Source: an uncultured Eggerthellaceae bacterium (GTDB lineage Bacteria > Actinomycetota > Coriobacteriia > Coriobacteriales > Eggerthellaceae). Taken from it: DNA of 64,000 bases. Of this stretch, positions 39,130 to 48,208 are shown one piece after another. The stretch is from positions 1-64,000 of the forward strand of contig CANSWY010000003.1 of assembly GCA_947650915.1 (NCBI GenBank), written 5' to 3'. The translations under genes and the position numbers were made by a program. The notes beneath the pieces were generated by a model that was not told the DNA's origin, made no database searches, and saw only the letters and a list, made by a program, of their open reading frames with translations. Within the stretch, counting starts at the first letter, position 1, and each line of letters begins with the position of its first letter.

Positions 39130-40023
39130 GTGAAAGCATCGTTCAAGAAGGTGACCGCCAGCGCTGCCGCCCTGGCCTTGACGGCCACTGTGGCCCTCGC
39201 GGGCTGCACGGGGCAGAGCGCATCCAGCGCGAGCTCTGCGGCGGAGAGCTCCGACGCTGCCGAGAGCGGCGTGGAGCTGCAGATCTTCGCAGCCAATTCG
39301 CTGTCGAAGGCCATGGAGGAGGTCCAGGCCATCTACGCCGAGCAGACCGGGGTCGCCTTCGCCGACACCCAGTACGAGGCGTCCGGCACGCTGAATGAGA
39401 TGCTGGGCGGCGGCGCCTACGCCGACGCGCTCATCACGGCCTCCAAAGCCACCATGGACACTGCGGTGAAAGAGGGCTATGTGGACGATTCCACGCGTTT
39501 CGACATGTTCACGAACGATCTGGTCATTGTGTCCGCGCTGGATTCTTCGCTGGAGAACGTGACCCTGGAGGACATCGCTTCTGGAGACTACACGCTGGCC
39601 GTGGGAGACGCATCCGTTCCGGCTGGCAACTATGCCAAGCAGTCCCTGTCCACCACCACGCCGCCTTGCTGGATCAGCGCTGATGGCGCCATCGGCGCGG
39701 AAAGCGCCGGCAAGGACGGCACGTTCGACGGCACGCCGCTTGCGGGCAAGGTCACGGAAGGCTCCAGCGTGGGCAACGTCTGCAATTATGCGAACTCCGG
39801 TGACGTGGATCTGGCCATGGTGTACAGCTCTGACGTGTACCGCTTCGGCAACGTGAAGACGGTGGGCGTGGCCCCGAACGACACCCACAAGGCCATCCTG
39901 TACCCGGCCGCGGTGTGCGTTGATTCTGCCTATCCTGAGGAGACCGAAGCTTTCCTGCAGTGGTGCTTCACCAACGAAGACGCCATCAAGGTTTGGCAGG
40001 AATGGGGCTTTGAAATGGCATAG
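39130..40023 (+). CDS. modA: Molybdate ABC transporter substrate-binding lipoprotein
   Basis: 297 residues from GTG 39130 after AAGGAGG. The signal peptide ends in the lipobox LAGC, so the protein is lipid-anchored. The mature part has the ModA look: ELQIFAANSLSKAMEEVQAIY, TQYEASGTLNEMLGGGAYAD, FTNDLVIVSALDS, then VCNYANSGDVDLAMVYSSD and AFLQWCFTNEDAIKVWQEWGF. It captures molybdate (possibly tungstate) for the following ModBC. Genes modA, modB, modC, moaA and moaC follow each other in one direction. Confidence 0.9.
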   Translation: MKASFKKVTASAAALALTATVALAGCTGQSASSASSAAESSDAAESGVELQIFAANSLSKAMEEVQAIYAEQTGVAFADTQYEASGTLNEMLGGGAYADALITASKATMDTAVKEGYVDDSTRFDMFTNDLVIVSALDSSLENVTLEDIASGDYTLAVGDASVPAGNYAKQSLSTTTPPCWISADGAIGAESAGKDGTFDGTPLAGKVTEGSSVGNVCNYANSGDVDLAMVYSSDVYRFGNVKTVGVAPNDTHKAILYPAAVCVDSAYPEETEAFLQWCFTNEDAIKVWQEWGFEMA

Positions 40024-40065
40024 GCGCTCCGATCCGGAGTCGAGAATCGCGTATCATCGTTCCTG

Positions 40066-41391
40066 ATGACCAGCTTCAAGAAAATAGCAGCTCTGGCAGC
40101 GGCGCTCCTGTTCGTGGGGGCGCTGCTGCCGTGCGTTGCGCTGGCGGAAGACGCCTATGAGGTGGTGGTCTCCGAAGGGGCGGACGCGGCCAAGATAGAG
40201 GGCGCCACCTTCGCAGTGGATGGATTCTCCCGTGCGCAGAAGGGCTCTGCCAACGAGCGCGGCGGCCAGGACATCGGCTACAACTACTATACGGGCGGGA
40301 GCGCTGATGCGGCCGTGGCGCTCGTGTTCGCAGACGGGGTCATCTGTTACGTCCCACAGAGCTTGCATGCTCTGTGCGACGTGTCGGATTCCACGTCCCG
40401 CGAAGAGCTCAAGGCCTATTTCCTGGCATTGGATGCGGCGGCTGACAAGGGGAGCGGCGCCATCGCCGCTGATGCGGCGTGGGAATTCACCAGCGAACGC
40501 ACGGCTGCATTCGCTGGTCTTGACATCACGTTCGGGCTGGATGTGGACGGCAGTTTCTACACCGGCATGCTGCCGGCAGGGGGCCAGGCTGACCCCGATT
40601 GGACCGTCTTGCGGCCAGACCATGCGGACATCCTCACCATCGCGGATCCGGGGGACGTGGCCATCCAAATGCCCGCCACCGGCTTGGCGGCTTTCTTCGA
40701 ATTCTTGGCCGGCATTGATCTGAGCCCGCTTTGGGTCACGCTCAAGACCACGGGCTGCGCCATCGTGCTCATCTTCGTGCTGGGCTTGGCAGCCGCGTAC
40801 TTCACCATGCGCATCCCGAAGCGCGCGCAAGACATCTTCGACACCATCTTCACCATCCCCATGGTGCTGCCGCCCACCGTCTGCGGCTTCCTGCTGCTGT
40901 TGCTGCTGGGCCGCAACACCGCCGTGGGCCAATGGTTCATCGACATCGGCTTCCCGCTCATCTTCTCTTGGCCGGCCACGGTCATCGCGGCCACGGTGGT
41001 GGCGTTCCCGCTGATGTACCGCTCCAGCCGGGGCGCGTTCGAGAACCTGGACCCGAACATGTTGGATGCGGCGCGCACCTTGGGCTGGTCGAACGCGCGC
41101 ATCTTCTTCCGTCTCATGATCCCGCTCACCTGGAGCTCCATCGCGGCGGCCACGGTGCTGGCGTTCGCGCGCGCCTTGGGCGAATTCGGCGCCACGCTGT
41201 TCTTGGCAGGCAACTACGTGGGCATCACGCGCACCATTCCCATCGCCATCTACTTCGAATGGATGAGCGGCAACACGGATGTGGCCATCTTCTGGACGGT
41301 GGTCATCCTCATCTTCTCGTTCGCGGTCATCCTGTTCATCAATCTATGGGGCAGGCGCACCACGCGCTACCGGAAGCGGGGTGATGGGTGA
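40066..41391 (+). CDS. modB: Molybdate ABC transporter permease with an extra N-terminal exported domain
   Basis: 441 residues, about twice the usual ModB size. It starts with a signal peptide (MTSFKKIAALAAALLFVGAL to about ALAE), followed by ~190 exported residues with no recognised domain. The permease proper starts near residue 222 (LSPLWVTLKTTGCAIVLIFV) and has five to six TM helices and the ABC-binding loop RTLGWSNARIFFRLMIPLTW. Ribosome-binding signal before ATG 40066 is weak. It couples substrate delivery by ModA to ATP hydrolysis by ModC. The extra domain could be a second substrate-binding or sensing module. Confidence 0.88.
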   Translation: MTSFKKIAALAAALLFVGALLPCVALAEDAYEVVVSEGADAAKIEGATFAVDGFSRAQKGSANERGGQDIGYNYYTGGSADAAVALVFADGVICYVPQSLHALCDVSDSTSREELKAYFLALDAAADKGSGAIAADAAWEFTSERTAAFAGLDITFGLDVDGSFYTGMLPAGGQADPDWTVLRPDHADILTIADPGDVAIQMPATGLAAFFEFLAGIDLSPLWVTLKTTGCAIVLIFVLGLAAAYFTMRIPKRAQDIFDTIFTIPMVLPPTVCGFLLLLLLGRNTAVGQWFIDIGFPLIFSWPATVIAATVVAFPLMYRSSRGAFENLDPNMLDAARTLGWSNARIFFRLMIPLTWSSIAAATVLAFARALGEFGATLFLAGNYVGITRTIPIAIYFEWMSGNTDVAIFWTVVILIFSFAVILFINLWGRRTTRYRKRGDG

Positions 41392-42503
41392 TGGCGTTGG
41401 AAGCGCGCATCCGCAAGGACTTCGGCAGCTTCTGTCTGGATGTGGACATCCAGGCCGGCGCTGAGACGCTGGGATTTCTGGGTGCGTCCGGCTGTGGGAA
41501 ATCGCTCACCATGCGCTGCATCGCGGGGATCGAACGGCCTGATGAGGGCTATATCAAGGTGGACGGGCGCGTGTTCTACGATTCTGCGGCGGGGATCAAC
41601 CTCACGCCGCAGGAGCGCAAGACCGCGCTCCTGTTCCAGAACTACATGCTGTTCCCCAACATGACCATCGAGCAGAACGTGGCCGCGGGCATCGGACGGG
41701 AGGTGCCGAAGGCGGAAGCGGCGGCCATCGTGGAACGTGAGCTGGCGCGCTTCAGCCTCGCCGGGTTCCAGAAGCGCTACCCCGCGCAGCTCTCCGGCGG
41801 CCAGCAGCAGCGCGTGGCCTTGGCGCGCATGCTGGCGGCCAAGCCCGACATCCTTATGCTGGATGAGCCGTTCAGCGCGCTGGATTCACACTTGAAGGGC
41901 GTGCTGGAACAGAATCTGGTGGACCTGTTCGCCGCCTTCGAGGGCACGGTGCTCTACGTGAGCCATGACATAGATGAGGCGCTTCGTTTCTGTGATCGCA
42001 TCGCGGTGGTGGACAAAGGGCGCATCCTTGAGGTGGACACCGCCGATGAACTGGTGAACGATCCGAAATCTGAGGCCGCGCTCAAGCTTTCCGGGTGCAA
42101 GAACGCCGTTGCGTATGCGAAGTCGGGCCCGCGTGAGGTATGGGTCCCGCGCTGGGGCGTTCATGTGGGCACCGAAGAGGAGGTCCCGTTCGAGACAGGC
42201 GTGCTGGGCGTGCGCGCGTTCTTCTTGGAACGCGCCGCGGGGCCAGGGGAGAACTGCTACCGGATGCGGGTCGATCGCGTGAGCGATTCGCGGTTCGATC
42301 GATCGGTGCTCTTGGCATTCGTCGATCGCGCAGAGCAGGACTGTGCCACGGTCAGCCGGGAAGACGACGAGATGCGCTTTCTGCATCAGCATCTGTTCTG
42401 GCGCGTGGACAAGCTGGCGTGCCCGGAAGATGGGCTGCCGCGCGTGGGCGATGAGCTCTGGATCCGCATTCCGAAGGGCCGCATCTATCTGGTCTCAGGC
42501 TGA
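41391..42503 (+). CDS. modC: Molybdate ABC transporter ATP-binding protein
   Basis: 370 residues from ATG 41391 (TGATG overlap with modB; GTG 41388 is an alternative). Walker A is LGASGCGKS, the signature LSGGQQQRVALARML, Walker B ILMLDEPFSALD, and the H-loop YVSHDIDEA. The C-terminal ~130 residues form a regulatory TOBE-like region (REVWVPRWGVHVGTEEEVPF onward). It energises molybdate import through ModB. The order modA-modB-modC and the overlaps show one operon. Confidence 0.92.
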   Translation: MALEARIRKDFGSFCLDVDIQAGAETLGFLGASGCGKSLTMRCIAGIERPDEGYIKVDGRVFYDSAAGINLTPQERKTALLFQNYMLFPNMTIEQNVAAGIGREVPKAEAAAIVERELARFSLAGFQKRYPAQLSGGQQQRVALARMLAAKPDILMLDEPFSALDSHLKGVLEQNLVDLFAAFEGTVLYVSHDIDEALRFCDRIAVVDKGRILEVDTADELVNDPKSEAALKLSGCKNAVAYAKSGPREVWVPRWGVHVGTEEEVPFETGVLGVRAFFLERAAGPGENCYRMRVDRVSDSRFDRSVLLAFVDRAEQDCATVSREDDEMRFLHQHLFWRVDKLACPEDGLPRVGDELWIRIPKGRIYLVSG

Positions 42504-42527
42504 ACGTGCGAATCCTTCGCAGTTGTA

Positions 42528-42533
42528 TATAAT
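42528..42533 (+). promoter_or_regulatory. -10 box of moaA-moaC
   Basis: TATAAT ends 8 bases before ATG 42541 of a tiny leader ORF, so a transcript would begin at or next to that codon. The -35 is unclear. Confidence 0.45.
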
Positions 42534-42540
42534 CTCAACC

Positions 42541-42573
42541 ATGAACAGCAGCGGACCGAAAGGCACTCCGTGA
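42541..42573 (+). CDS. Possible 10-residue leader peptide overlapping the moaA start
   Basis: ATG 42541 opens the frame [10 protein letters not shown] and its TGA stop overlaps the GTG start of moaA (GTGA). With a -10 box directly before it, the mini-ORF would be leaderless and translation of moaA could be coupled to it. It may also be chance, since moaA has its own GAAAGG ribosome-binding site at 42559. Confidence 0.3.
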   Translation: MNSSGPKGTP

Positions 42574-43568
42574 AAGACTCGCACGGCAGAGTGATAGATT
42601 ATCTGCGCATCTCGCTCACTGATCGGTGCAACTTCCGGTGCATCTATTGCATGCCCGAAGAGGGCGTCTGTCAGATGAGCCACGATGAGATCCTGTCTCT
42701 TGAAGAGATCGAACGCTTGGTGGCCATTGCGGCTGAGCATGGCATCAAGAGCGTGCGTCTCACCGGCGGTGAACCGCTCGTGCGCAAGGGCGTGGAAGAC
42801 CTCATCAGCTCCATCACGCGCATGCCGGGGATAGAGAACGTCTCCATGACCACGAACGGTGTTCTGCTGCCGAAGATGGCCGACGGCCTGAAAGCGGCGG
42901 GGCTCTCGCGGGTGAACATCTCGCTGGACACGCTTGACCCGCAGCAATTCCGGGAGGTCACGCGCGTGGGGCGTCTGGAAGACACGCTCGCGGGCATCGA
43001 TGCGGCGCTGGAGGTGGGCTTCAGCCCCGTGAAGGTGAACGCCGTCACGGTGCGACGCCTGGACCAGGACTTCCTGGGCTTCGCGAAGCTCTCTGTGGAC
43101 CGTCCGCTGCATGTGCGCTTCATCGAATACATGCCTTTGGGCCAAGAGGCGGGGGATGGCCTTGCGGGTTGGGGCAAGGAGGACGTCATCTCCAGCCAGG
43201 AGCTTTTAGAGCGCATCAATGCGGATGCGGTGGCTGCTGGGATGGAGCCGCTCGCGCCTGCGGACAAGAACCCGCTCGGGTGGGGTCCGGCAAAGTACAT
43301 GGCGTTCCCGGGCGCCCAGGGCACCGTCGGGTTCATATCGCCGCTGTCCCGCCATTTCTGCAGCGAATGCAACCGCTTGCGCTTGACGGCTGACGGGAAG
43401 ATCCGCCCGTGCCTGTTCTCGGATGAAGAATACGACGTGCGCGCGGCTCTCCGCGCGGGGGATGATGCCCAGGTGGCGCGCGTGCTCTTGCAGGCCTTGG
43501 GCGCGAAGCCGGACGAGCATCATGATAAGGTGGGCACCGAACGCAACATGAGCGCCATAGGAGGCTGA
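42570..43568 (+). CDS. moaA: GTP 3',8-cyclase (molybdenum cofactor biosynthesis protein A)
   Basis: 332 residues from GTG 42570. The radical SAM cluster motif CNFRCIYC is at about residues 20-27; [13 protein letters not shown] follows; the second 4Fe-4S site is C-x2-C-x13-C (CSECNRL ... RPC) near residues 265-282. The protein ends in the expected Gly-Gly (SAIGG), which helps catalysis. It converts GTP to 3',8-cyclo-GTP, the first step of molybdopterin synthesis. It precedes moaC by 2 bases and follows the molybdate transporter. Confidence 0.96.
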   Translation: MKDSHGRVIDYLRISLTDRCNFRCIYCMPEEGVCQMSHDEILSLEEIERLVAIAAEHGIKSVRLTGGEPLVRKGVEDLISSITRMPGIENVSMTTNGVLLPKMADGLKAAGLSRVNISLDTLDPQQFREVTRVGRLEDTLAGIDAALEVGFSPVKVNAVTVRRLDQDFLGFAKLSVDRPLHVRFIEYMPLGQEAGDGLAGWGKEDVISSQELLERINADAVAAGMEPLAPADKNPLGWGPAKYMAFPGAQGTVGFISPLSRHFCSECNRLRLTADGKIRPCLFSDEEYDVRAALRAGDDAQVARVLLQALGAKPDEHHDKVGTERNMSAIGG

Positions 43569-43570
43569 TC

Positions 43571-44059
43571 GTGGAACTCACGCACATAGACTCAAAGGGC
43601 GACGTCCGGATGGTGGACGTGTCCCAGAAAGCTGACACGGAACGCATCGCGGTGGCAGAGGGGTTCATCTTCATGCACCCTGAAACGCTGGATCTCATCA
43701 CGTCCGGTGAGGCGGCGAAAGGAGACGTGCTGGCCTGCGCGCGCGTGGCGGGCGTCATGGGCGCGAAGCGCACGTCTGACCTGATCCCCATGTGCCACCC
43801 GCTGAACATCACGAAAGCGAAAGTGGAGCTGGAGCCGGTCCGGACAGGAGAGCGCGAAGACGGGCGCGTGGGAATCCATGTCATCACCACCTGCGGCGTC
43901 ACCGGCAAGACGGGGATCGAGATGGAGGCGCTCACGGCGGCGTCCGTGGCCTGCCTCACCATCTACGACATGTGCAAGGCGGTGGACCGCGGCATGGAGA
44001 TCTGTGACGTGCGCCTCCTCAAGAAAGACGGCGGCAAGAGCGGCCTCTGGACCCGCTGA
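43571..44059 (+). CDS. moaC: Cyclic pyranopterin monophosphate synthase
   Basis: 162 residues from GTG 43571, two bases after the moaA stop. Recognisable segments are [19 protein letters not shown], the metal/active-site block [34 protein letters not shown] and the C-terminal [12 protein letters not shown]. It turns the MoaA product into cPMP. No moaE, moaD or mogA is present in this window, so the later steps are encoded elsewhere. Confidence 0.96.
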   Translation: MELTHIDSKGDVRMVDVSQKADTERIAVAEGFIFMHPETLDLITSGEAAKGDVLACARVAGVMGAKRTSDLIPMCHPLNITKAKVELEPVRTGEREDGRVGIHVITTCGVTGKTGIEMEALTAASVACLTIYDMCKAVDRGMEICDVRLLKKDGGKSGLWTR

Positions 44060-44069
44060 CCCGAGCGCA

Positions 44070-44097
44070 CGCAAAAGGAACGTCCCTTTTGCACATT
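44070..44097. repeat. REP-like element copy 6, minimal hairpin remnant
   Basis: GCAAAAGGAACGTCCCTTTT continues to GCACAT: the two outer arms are fused with no linker, leaving a short hairpin 10 bases after the moaC stop. The rest of the gap 44060-44240 shows no clear signal. Confidence 0.7.
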
Positions 44098-44240
44098 CCT
44101 GACGCGGCATTCGCGTGATTCGTGACACCCTTTCGCGCAGGGGGAATCTGACAGACTGGTTTCCCTTGCATCCGCACCGGCGCTGCCCGCGGGCGCGTTC
44201 GCTACCATGCTCGTTAAGGGCGAATCTGCAAGGAGGCATC

Positions 44241-45770
44241 ATGGACAAGCGAACGCGGATCATCTGCACGATGGGCCCGGCGGTGGACGACGACGAGACG
44301 CTGCGCGCGTTGGTGGACGCGGGCATGGACGTGGCGCGTCTGAACTTCTCTCACGGCACCCATGCGGAACATGCGGAGCGCATCAGGCGCATCAAACGCG
44401 TCCGCGAAGAGGCGTGCACGCCCACGGCCATCATGCTGGACACGAAGGGCCCTGAGATCCGCATCGGCGCGCTAGAGGCGCCCGTCACGCTGGAGCAAGG
44501 CCAAGAGGTCATCCTGGTGCCAGAGGATCAGGCGCGGCCAGGTGCGCTTCCGCAGACTTATGCCGATCTTGCCCGTTACGTGCACGCGGGGGACCAGATC
44601 CTTTTGGATGACGGCCTCATCGGGCTTTCCATCACGGCAACGGAAGGCGCGGACGTCATCTGCCAGGTGGTGGACCCGGGTGAGCTCAAGTCTCGGAAAT
44701 CCCTCAACGTACCGGGCGTGTCCATCCCGTTCCCGCCCATCACCGAACAGGATGAGAAGGATATCGCCTTCGGCATCCAGCAAGGCGTGGATTTCGTGGC
44801 GCTCTCGTTCGTGAAATCCGCGGAGGCCGTGCGCCGGGCGCGCGCGTTCATCCAAAGCTGCACGGACGAACATGTGGGCATCATCGCCAAGATAGAGAAC
44901 GCGGACGCGGTGGCGAACGTGGATGGGATCATCAAAGCAGCGGACGCGGTCATGGTGGCGCGCGGGGATCTGGGCGTGGAGGTGCCGGAGTACGAGGTGC
45001 CGCATCTGCAGAAGCGCATCATTCGCGCCTGCAATGCCGAACACAAGCCCGTCATCATCGCCACGCAGATGCTGGAATCCATGACGGCCAACCCGCGCCC
45101 CACACGGGCTGAGGCCACGGACGTGGCGAACGCCATCTATGACGGCGCTGATTGCGTGATGCTCTCTGGCGAGACGGCTGCGGGCAAGCACCCGCTGGAA
45201 GCGGTCACCGTCATGCGCAAGATAGCCGAAGTGACAGAAGCAAACAGGTACGAGGATGGTTTCAAGCCTCAGGAAGACGCGGGGCTCAAGAGCGTTTCCC
45301 ATGCCGTGGGCATAGCCGCGGTGCAGACGGCGCTGGACATACATGCGCGCTGCATCGTGTGTCCCACCATGACGGGCCGCTCTGCGCGCCTCATCTCCTC
45401 CCTCCGGCCGCCCGTGCCCATCTACGCCGTGTCCCCCAATCGGCGCGTCATGCGCTCCATGCAGCTGTTCTGGGGCGTTGCGCCCATGCTGGGAGACGTT
45501 CAAGGCTCCATGAAGTCCGTGATAGATAACGCGCGGGATGTAGTCGTCGCAGCGGGGCGCCTGGAGGTGGGGGACATCGCCGTCTTCACCTGCGGCGACC
45601 GCTTCACCAGCCCTGTCAAGCACAACCCTGACGGCACTGTGGAGCGCTTCGCGCCCGCGAACGTGATGTATGTGGTGCAGATCCGTCCTGAAGAGGTGGC
45701 GGCTGCGGTGAACGAGGGCTCAGAGGATGCGCTCATGAGCTACGAGTTCTTCCGCGCAGAATCCCGCTAG
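44241..45770 (+). CDS. pyk: Pyruvate kinase
   Basis: 509 residues from ATG 44241 after GCAAGGAGG. It makes pyruvate and ATP from phosphoenolpyruvate and ADP. Motifs: RIICTMGPAVDD, VARLNFSHG, LDTKGPEIRIG, the catalytic lysine in IIAKIENADAVANVD, VMVARGDLGVEVP, ATQMLESMTANPRPTRAEA and MLSGETAAGKHPLEA, then the C-terminal allosteric domain. It is ~30 residues longer than typical, ending EDALMSYEFFRAESR. Confidence 0.96.
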   Translation: MDKRTRIICTMGPAVDDDETLRALVDAGMDVARLNFSHGTHAEHAERIRRIKRVREEACTPTAIMLDTKGPEIRIGALEAPVTLEQGQEVILVPEDQARPGALPQTYADLARYVHAGDQILLDDGLIGLSITATEGADVICQVVDPGELKSRKSLNVPGVSIPFPPITEQDEKDIAFGIQQGVDFVALSFVKSAEAVRRARAFIQSCTDEHVGIIAKIENADAVANVDGIIKAADAVMVARGDLGVEVPEYEVPHLQKRIIRACNAEHKPVIIATQMLESMTANPRPTRAEATDVANAIYDGADCVMLSGETAAGKHPLEAVTVMRKIAEVTEANRYEDGFKPQEDAGLKSVSHAVGIAAVQTALDIHARCIVCPTMTGRSARLISSLRPPVPIYAVSPNRRVMRSMQLFWGVAPMLGDVQGSMKSVIDNARDVVVAAGRLEVGDIAVFTCGDRFTSPVKHNPDGTVERFAPANVMYVVQIRPEEVAAAVNEGSEDALMSYEFFRAESR

Positions 45771-45829
45771 CGCACTGTGGTACCATCAGCGGGTTCCAAG
45801 AGCCATGCATATCTGAAAGGGCACGTCTT

Positions 45830-46627
45830 ATGTCAGGACATTCAAAGTGGGCCACCACCAAGCATCGCAAAGCGGCACAGGATGCGAAGCGGTCGGCGCT
45901 CTTCTCCAAGCTTTCGCGCAACATCACCGTGGCAGCGAAGGAGGGTGGAGACCCGAACCCTGACAACAACGCTTCTTTGGCGGCTGCCATCGAAAAGGCG
46001 AAGGGCTATTCGCTTCCCAAGGACAAGATCAAGACCGCCATCGACAAAGCGTTCGGTTCCGGCAAGGACGCTGCGAACTACGAGACGGTGGTGTATGAGG
46101 GGTACGGCCCGGCGGGCATCGCCGTGTACTGCGAAGCCCTGACGGACAACCGCAACCGCACCGCGGCTGACGTGCGCAGCGCCTTCTCCCATGCGGGCGG
46201 CAGCCTGGGCACCTCCGGCTCTGTGGCCTTCCAGTTCGAGAAGAAGGGCCAGATCATGGTCCCGAAGGAAGTGGAGACGGGGGATAAGAAGAACCCCACC
46301 GGCCCGAACGGCGCTGCGGCTGACGAAGACGATTTCATGATGGCCGTGGCGGAAGCCGGCGGTGACGATTACGAAGATGCCGAAGACGAGTGGATCGTCT
46401 ACACCGGTCCCACTGACTTGGCGGCCGTGAAGGAAGCCCTCCATGCCCAGGGCGTGGAGACGAAGGGCGCGGAACTCACCATGATCGCGTCCAACCCCAC
46501 GGAAGTGTCTTTGTCTGATGCGAAGAAGGTCATGCGTTTGGTGGACAAGCTGGAGGAGCTGGAAGACCTGCAGAACGTCTACCACACCGCCGACATCACG
46601 GATGAGATAGCCGAACAGCTGGATTAG
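45830..46627 (+). CDS. YebC/PmpR-family protein
   Basis: 265 residues. It begins MSGHSKWATTKHRKAAQDAK and keeps the NITVAAKEGG, NASLAAAIEKAKGYSLPKD and YEGYGPAGIAVYCEALTDN blocks of the family. YebC proteins act as DNA-binding regulators or, for the YebC1 type, help ribosomes at proline stretches. It carries a slightly longer acidic loop (TGPNGAAADEDDFMMAVAEA) before YEDAEDEWIVYT. It lies 59 bases after pyk and could share its transcript. Confidence 0.93.
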   Translation: MSGHSKWATTKHRKAAQDAKRSALFSKLSRNITVAAKEGGDPNPDNNASLAAAIEKAKGYSLPKDKIKTAIDKAFGSGKDAANYETVVYEGYGPAGIAVYCEALTDNRNRTAADVRSAFSHAGGSLGTSGSVAFQFEKKGQIMVPKEVETGDKKNPTGPNGAAADEDDFMMAVAEAGGDDYEDAEDEWIVYTGPTDLAAVKEALHAQGVETKGAELTMIASNPTEVSLSDAKKVMRLVDKLEELEDLQNVYHTADITDEIAEQLD

Positions 46628-46689
46628 TTTTCAGCCCATCTGTCCCAGAACGCGCGAAAGGCGCGTTTCAAATCGCGTAGGGCAACAGA

Positions 46690-46788
46690 ATGTGCAAAAG
46701 GGACGTCCCAAATCGCACATAGGAATGCCGTTTCTTTTGGCGAAGGTCTTTTCCTATGTGCAATTTGGAACGTCCCTTTTGCACATTA
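46690..46788. repeat. REP-like element copy 7
   Basis: A complete doublet: left arm TGTGCAAAAGGGACGTCCCA to GCACATAGGAA, a linker unlike copy 1 (TGCCGTTTCTTTTGGCGAAG), right arm to CCCTTTTGCACAT. A decayed arm (CGCGAAAGGCGCGTTTCAAA) lies just upstream near 46653. Convergent gap between yebC and the aminotransferase. Confidence 0.9.
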
Positions 46789-46804
46789 TGGACGCAGGGG
46801 GGGG

Positions 46805-48091
46805 TTAGGCGGTCAGCGTCTCCAGGGCGGCCAGCTTCACGCAGCAGCAGAACACCGAAAGCGCCTGCGCAAGCTCATCCAGCGTGGGCATGGTGGGTGC
46901 GATGCGGATGTTCGCGTCTTCCGGATCCTGTCCATAGGGCCAGGTGGCACCGGCATCCGTGAGCACTACGCCGGCCTCCCGTGCCAGGGCCACCGTGCGC
47001 TTCGCGGTTCCCGGCAGTCCCTGGAAGGACACGAAGTACCCGCCCCGCGGGTCGGTCCAGCACCCCACGCCCAAGCCGTCCAGTTCCTCTCCCAGCACGT
47101 GCTGCACCAATTCGAACTTTGGGCGCATGATGTCCGCGTGGGCCGCCATGTGGCGCGCGAGCGCATCCGCATCCGGCAGGAAGCGCGCGTGCCGCAGCTG
47201 GTTCAGCTTGTCATGGCCGATCATCTGAGAGCCACAGAGCCGCTTCGCCTCCGCCAGGTTCGCGGTGGAGGCCGCCATGGCGGAAACTCCCGCGCCCGGG
47301 AACGTGATCTTGGAGGTGCTGGCGAACTTCAGGCATCGATCGGGGTTTCCCGCCTCAATGCAGGCCCGTCTGATGTCCAGCACGCGGTCCTGCCGTCCGG
47401 CATCCGGGTGCAGGTGGTGCACGCAGTAGGCGTTGTCCCAGAAGATGCGGAAGTCTTCCGCCGCGCACTCCATGCGCGCCAGCCGGTGCACGGTCTCATC
47501 TGAATAGGTGGCGCCGGAGGGGTTGGAGTACTTCGGCACGCACCAGATGCCCTTTACGGACGCATCAGCGGCCGCCAGGCGCTCCACCTCATCCATGTCC
47601 GGGCCCCTCTCATCCATGGGCACCGCGATCATGCGGATGCCGAACTGCTCAAGGATGGCGAAGTGGCGGTCATAGCCGGGCACGGGGCAGAGGAAGGAGA
47701 CTTCAGGCAGCTGCGCCCAAGGCGTGCTTCCCAAGCATCCGTGGTCCAGGCAGCGCGCGATGGCGTCATGCATCACGGTCAAGGAGGCGTTCCCGAACAC
47801 GAAGACGTTGTCCGGTTCGTCATCCAGCAAGAGCGCCATCAGCCGCTTCGCTTCCGGGATACCGTCGATCACCCCGTAGTTGCGGCAGTCCGTGCCATCT
47901 TCGGAGAAGCAGTCCTCAGGGGTGCTCAACTGCGTCAACAGCGGCGTTGACAGGTCAAGCTGAGCTGCGGCGGGCTTGCCGCGCGCCATGTTGAGGGAAA
48001 GCCCAGCTTCGCAGAAGCCGACATAGGTGTGGCGCGCCTCTTGGAGCGCGGCCCGTCTTTGGTCTTCGGACATCTCTGCGTAGGTTGCCAT
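46805..48091 (-). CDS. Class I/II aminotransferase, type Ic aspartate-aminotransferase-like (PF12897-type)
   Basis: 428 residues. The fold-type I PLP enzyme is recognisable by FVFGNASLTVMHDAI, CPVPGYDRHFAILEQFGI, GIWCVPKYSNPSGATYSDE, DNAYCVHHL and the Schiff-base lysine in KFASTSKITFPGAG, with RIAPTMPTLDEL near the end. The N-terminal LNMARGKPAAAQLDLS and the GVIDGIPEAKRLMA block fit the subgroup that includes a corynebacterial aspartate aminotransferase. It moves amino groups between amino acids and 2-oxoacids; aspartate is the likely substrate, but this is inferred. A TCCTTT on the plus strand just above the start gives AAAGGA as ribosome-binding site. Confidence 0.85.
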   Translation of the reverse strand: MATYAEMSEDQRRAALQEARHTYVGFCEAGLSLNMARGKPAAAQLDLSTPLLTQLSTPEDCFSEDGTDCRNYGVIDGIPEAKRLMALLLDDEPDNVFVFGNASLTVMHDAIARCLDHGCLGSTPWAQLPEVSFLCPVPGYDRHFAILEQFGIRMIAVPMDERGPDMDEVERLAAADASVKGIWCVPKYSNPSGATYSDETVHRLARMECAAEDFRIFWDNAYCVHHLHPDAGRQDRVLDIRRACIEAGNPDRCLKFASTSKITFPGAGVSAMAASTANLAEAKRLCGSQMIGHDKLNQLRHARFLPDADALARHMAAHADIMRPKFELVQHVLGEELDGLGVGCWTDPRGGYFVSFQGLPGTAKRTVALAREAGVVLTDAGATWPYGQDPEDANIRIAPTMPTLDELAQALSVFCCCVKLAALETLTA

Positions 48092-48145
48092 GGCTGCGTC
48101 CTTTCGCCGAAACGATCCCCGTGGCCGCAGGGATCGGGCTCATCG

Positions 48146-48167
48146 CTTTACTGCGGTAAAGTATAAT
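48146..48167 (+). promoter_or_regulatory. Inverted repeat abutting the -10 box of putP
   Basis: CTTTAC-TGCG-GTAAAG (48146-48161) runs directly into TATAAT (48162-48167). A protein bound there would block or modify RNA polymerase at this promoter. The divergent gap with the aminotransferase is only 117 bases, so both genes could be controlled. Confidence 0.6.
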
Positions 48168-48208
48168 CCCTTGCTCGTTCGCACGCATCAGAAGGAGAGA
48201 TTCAGATC

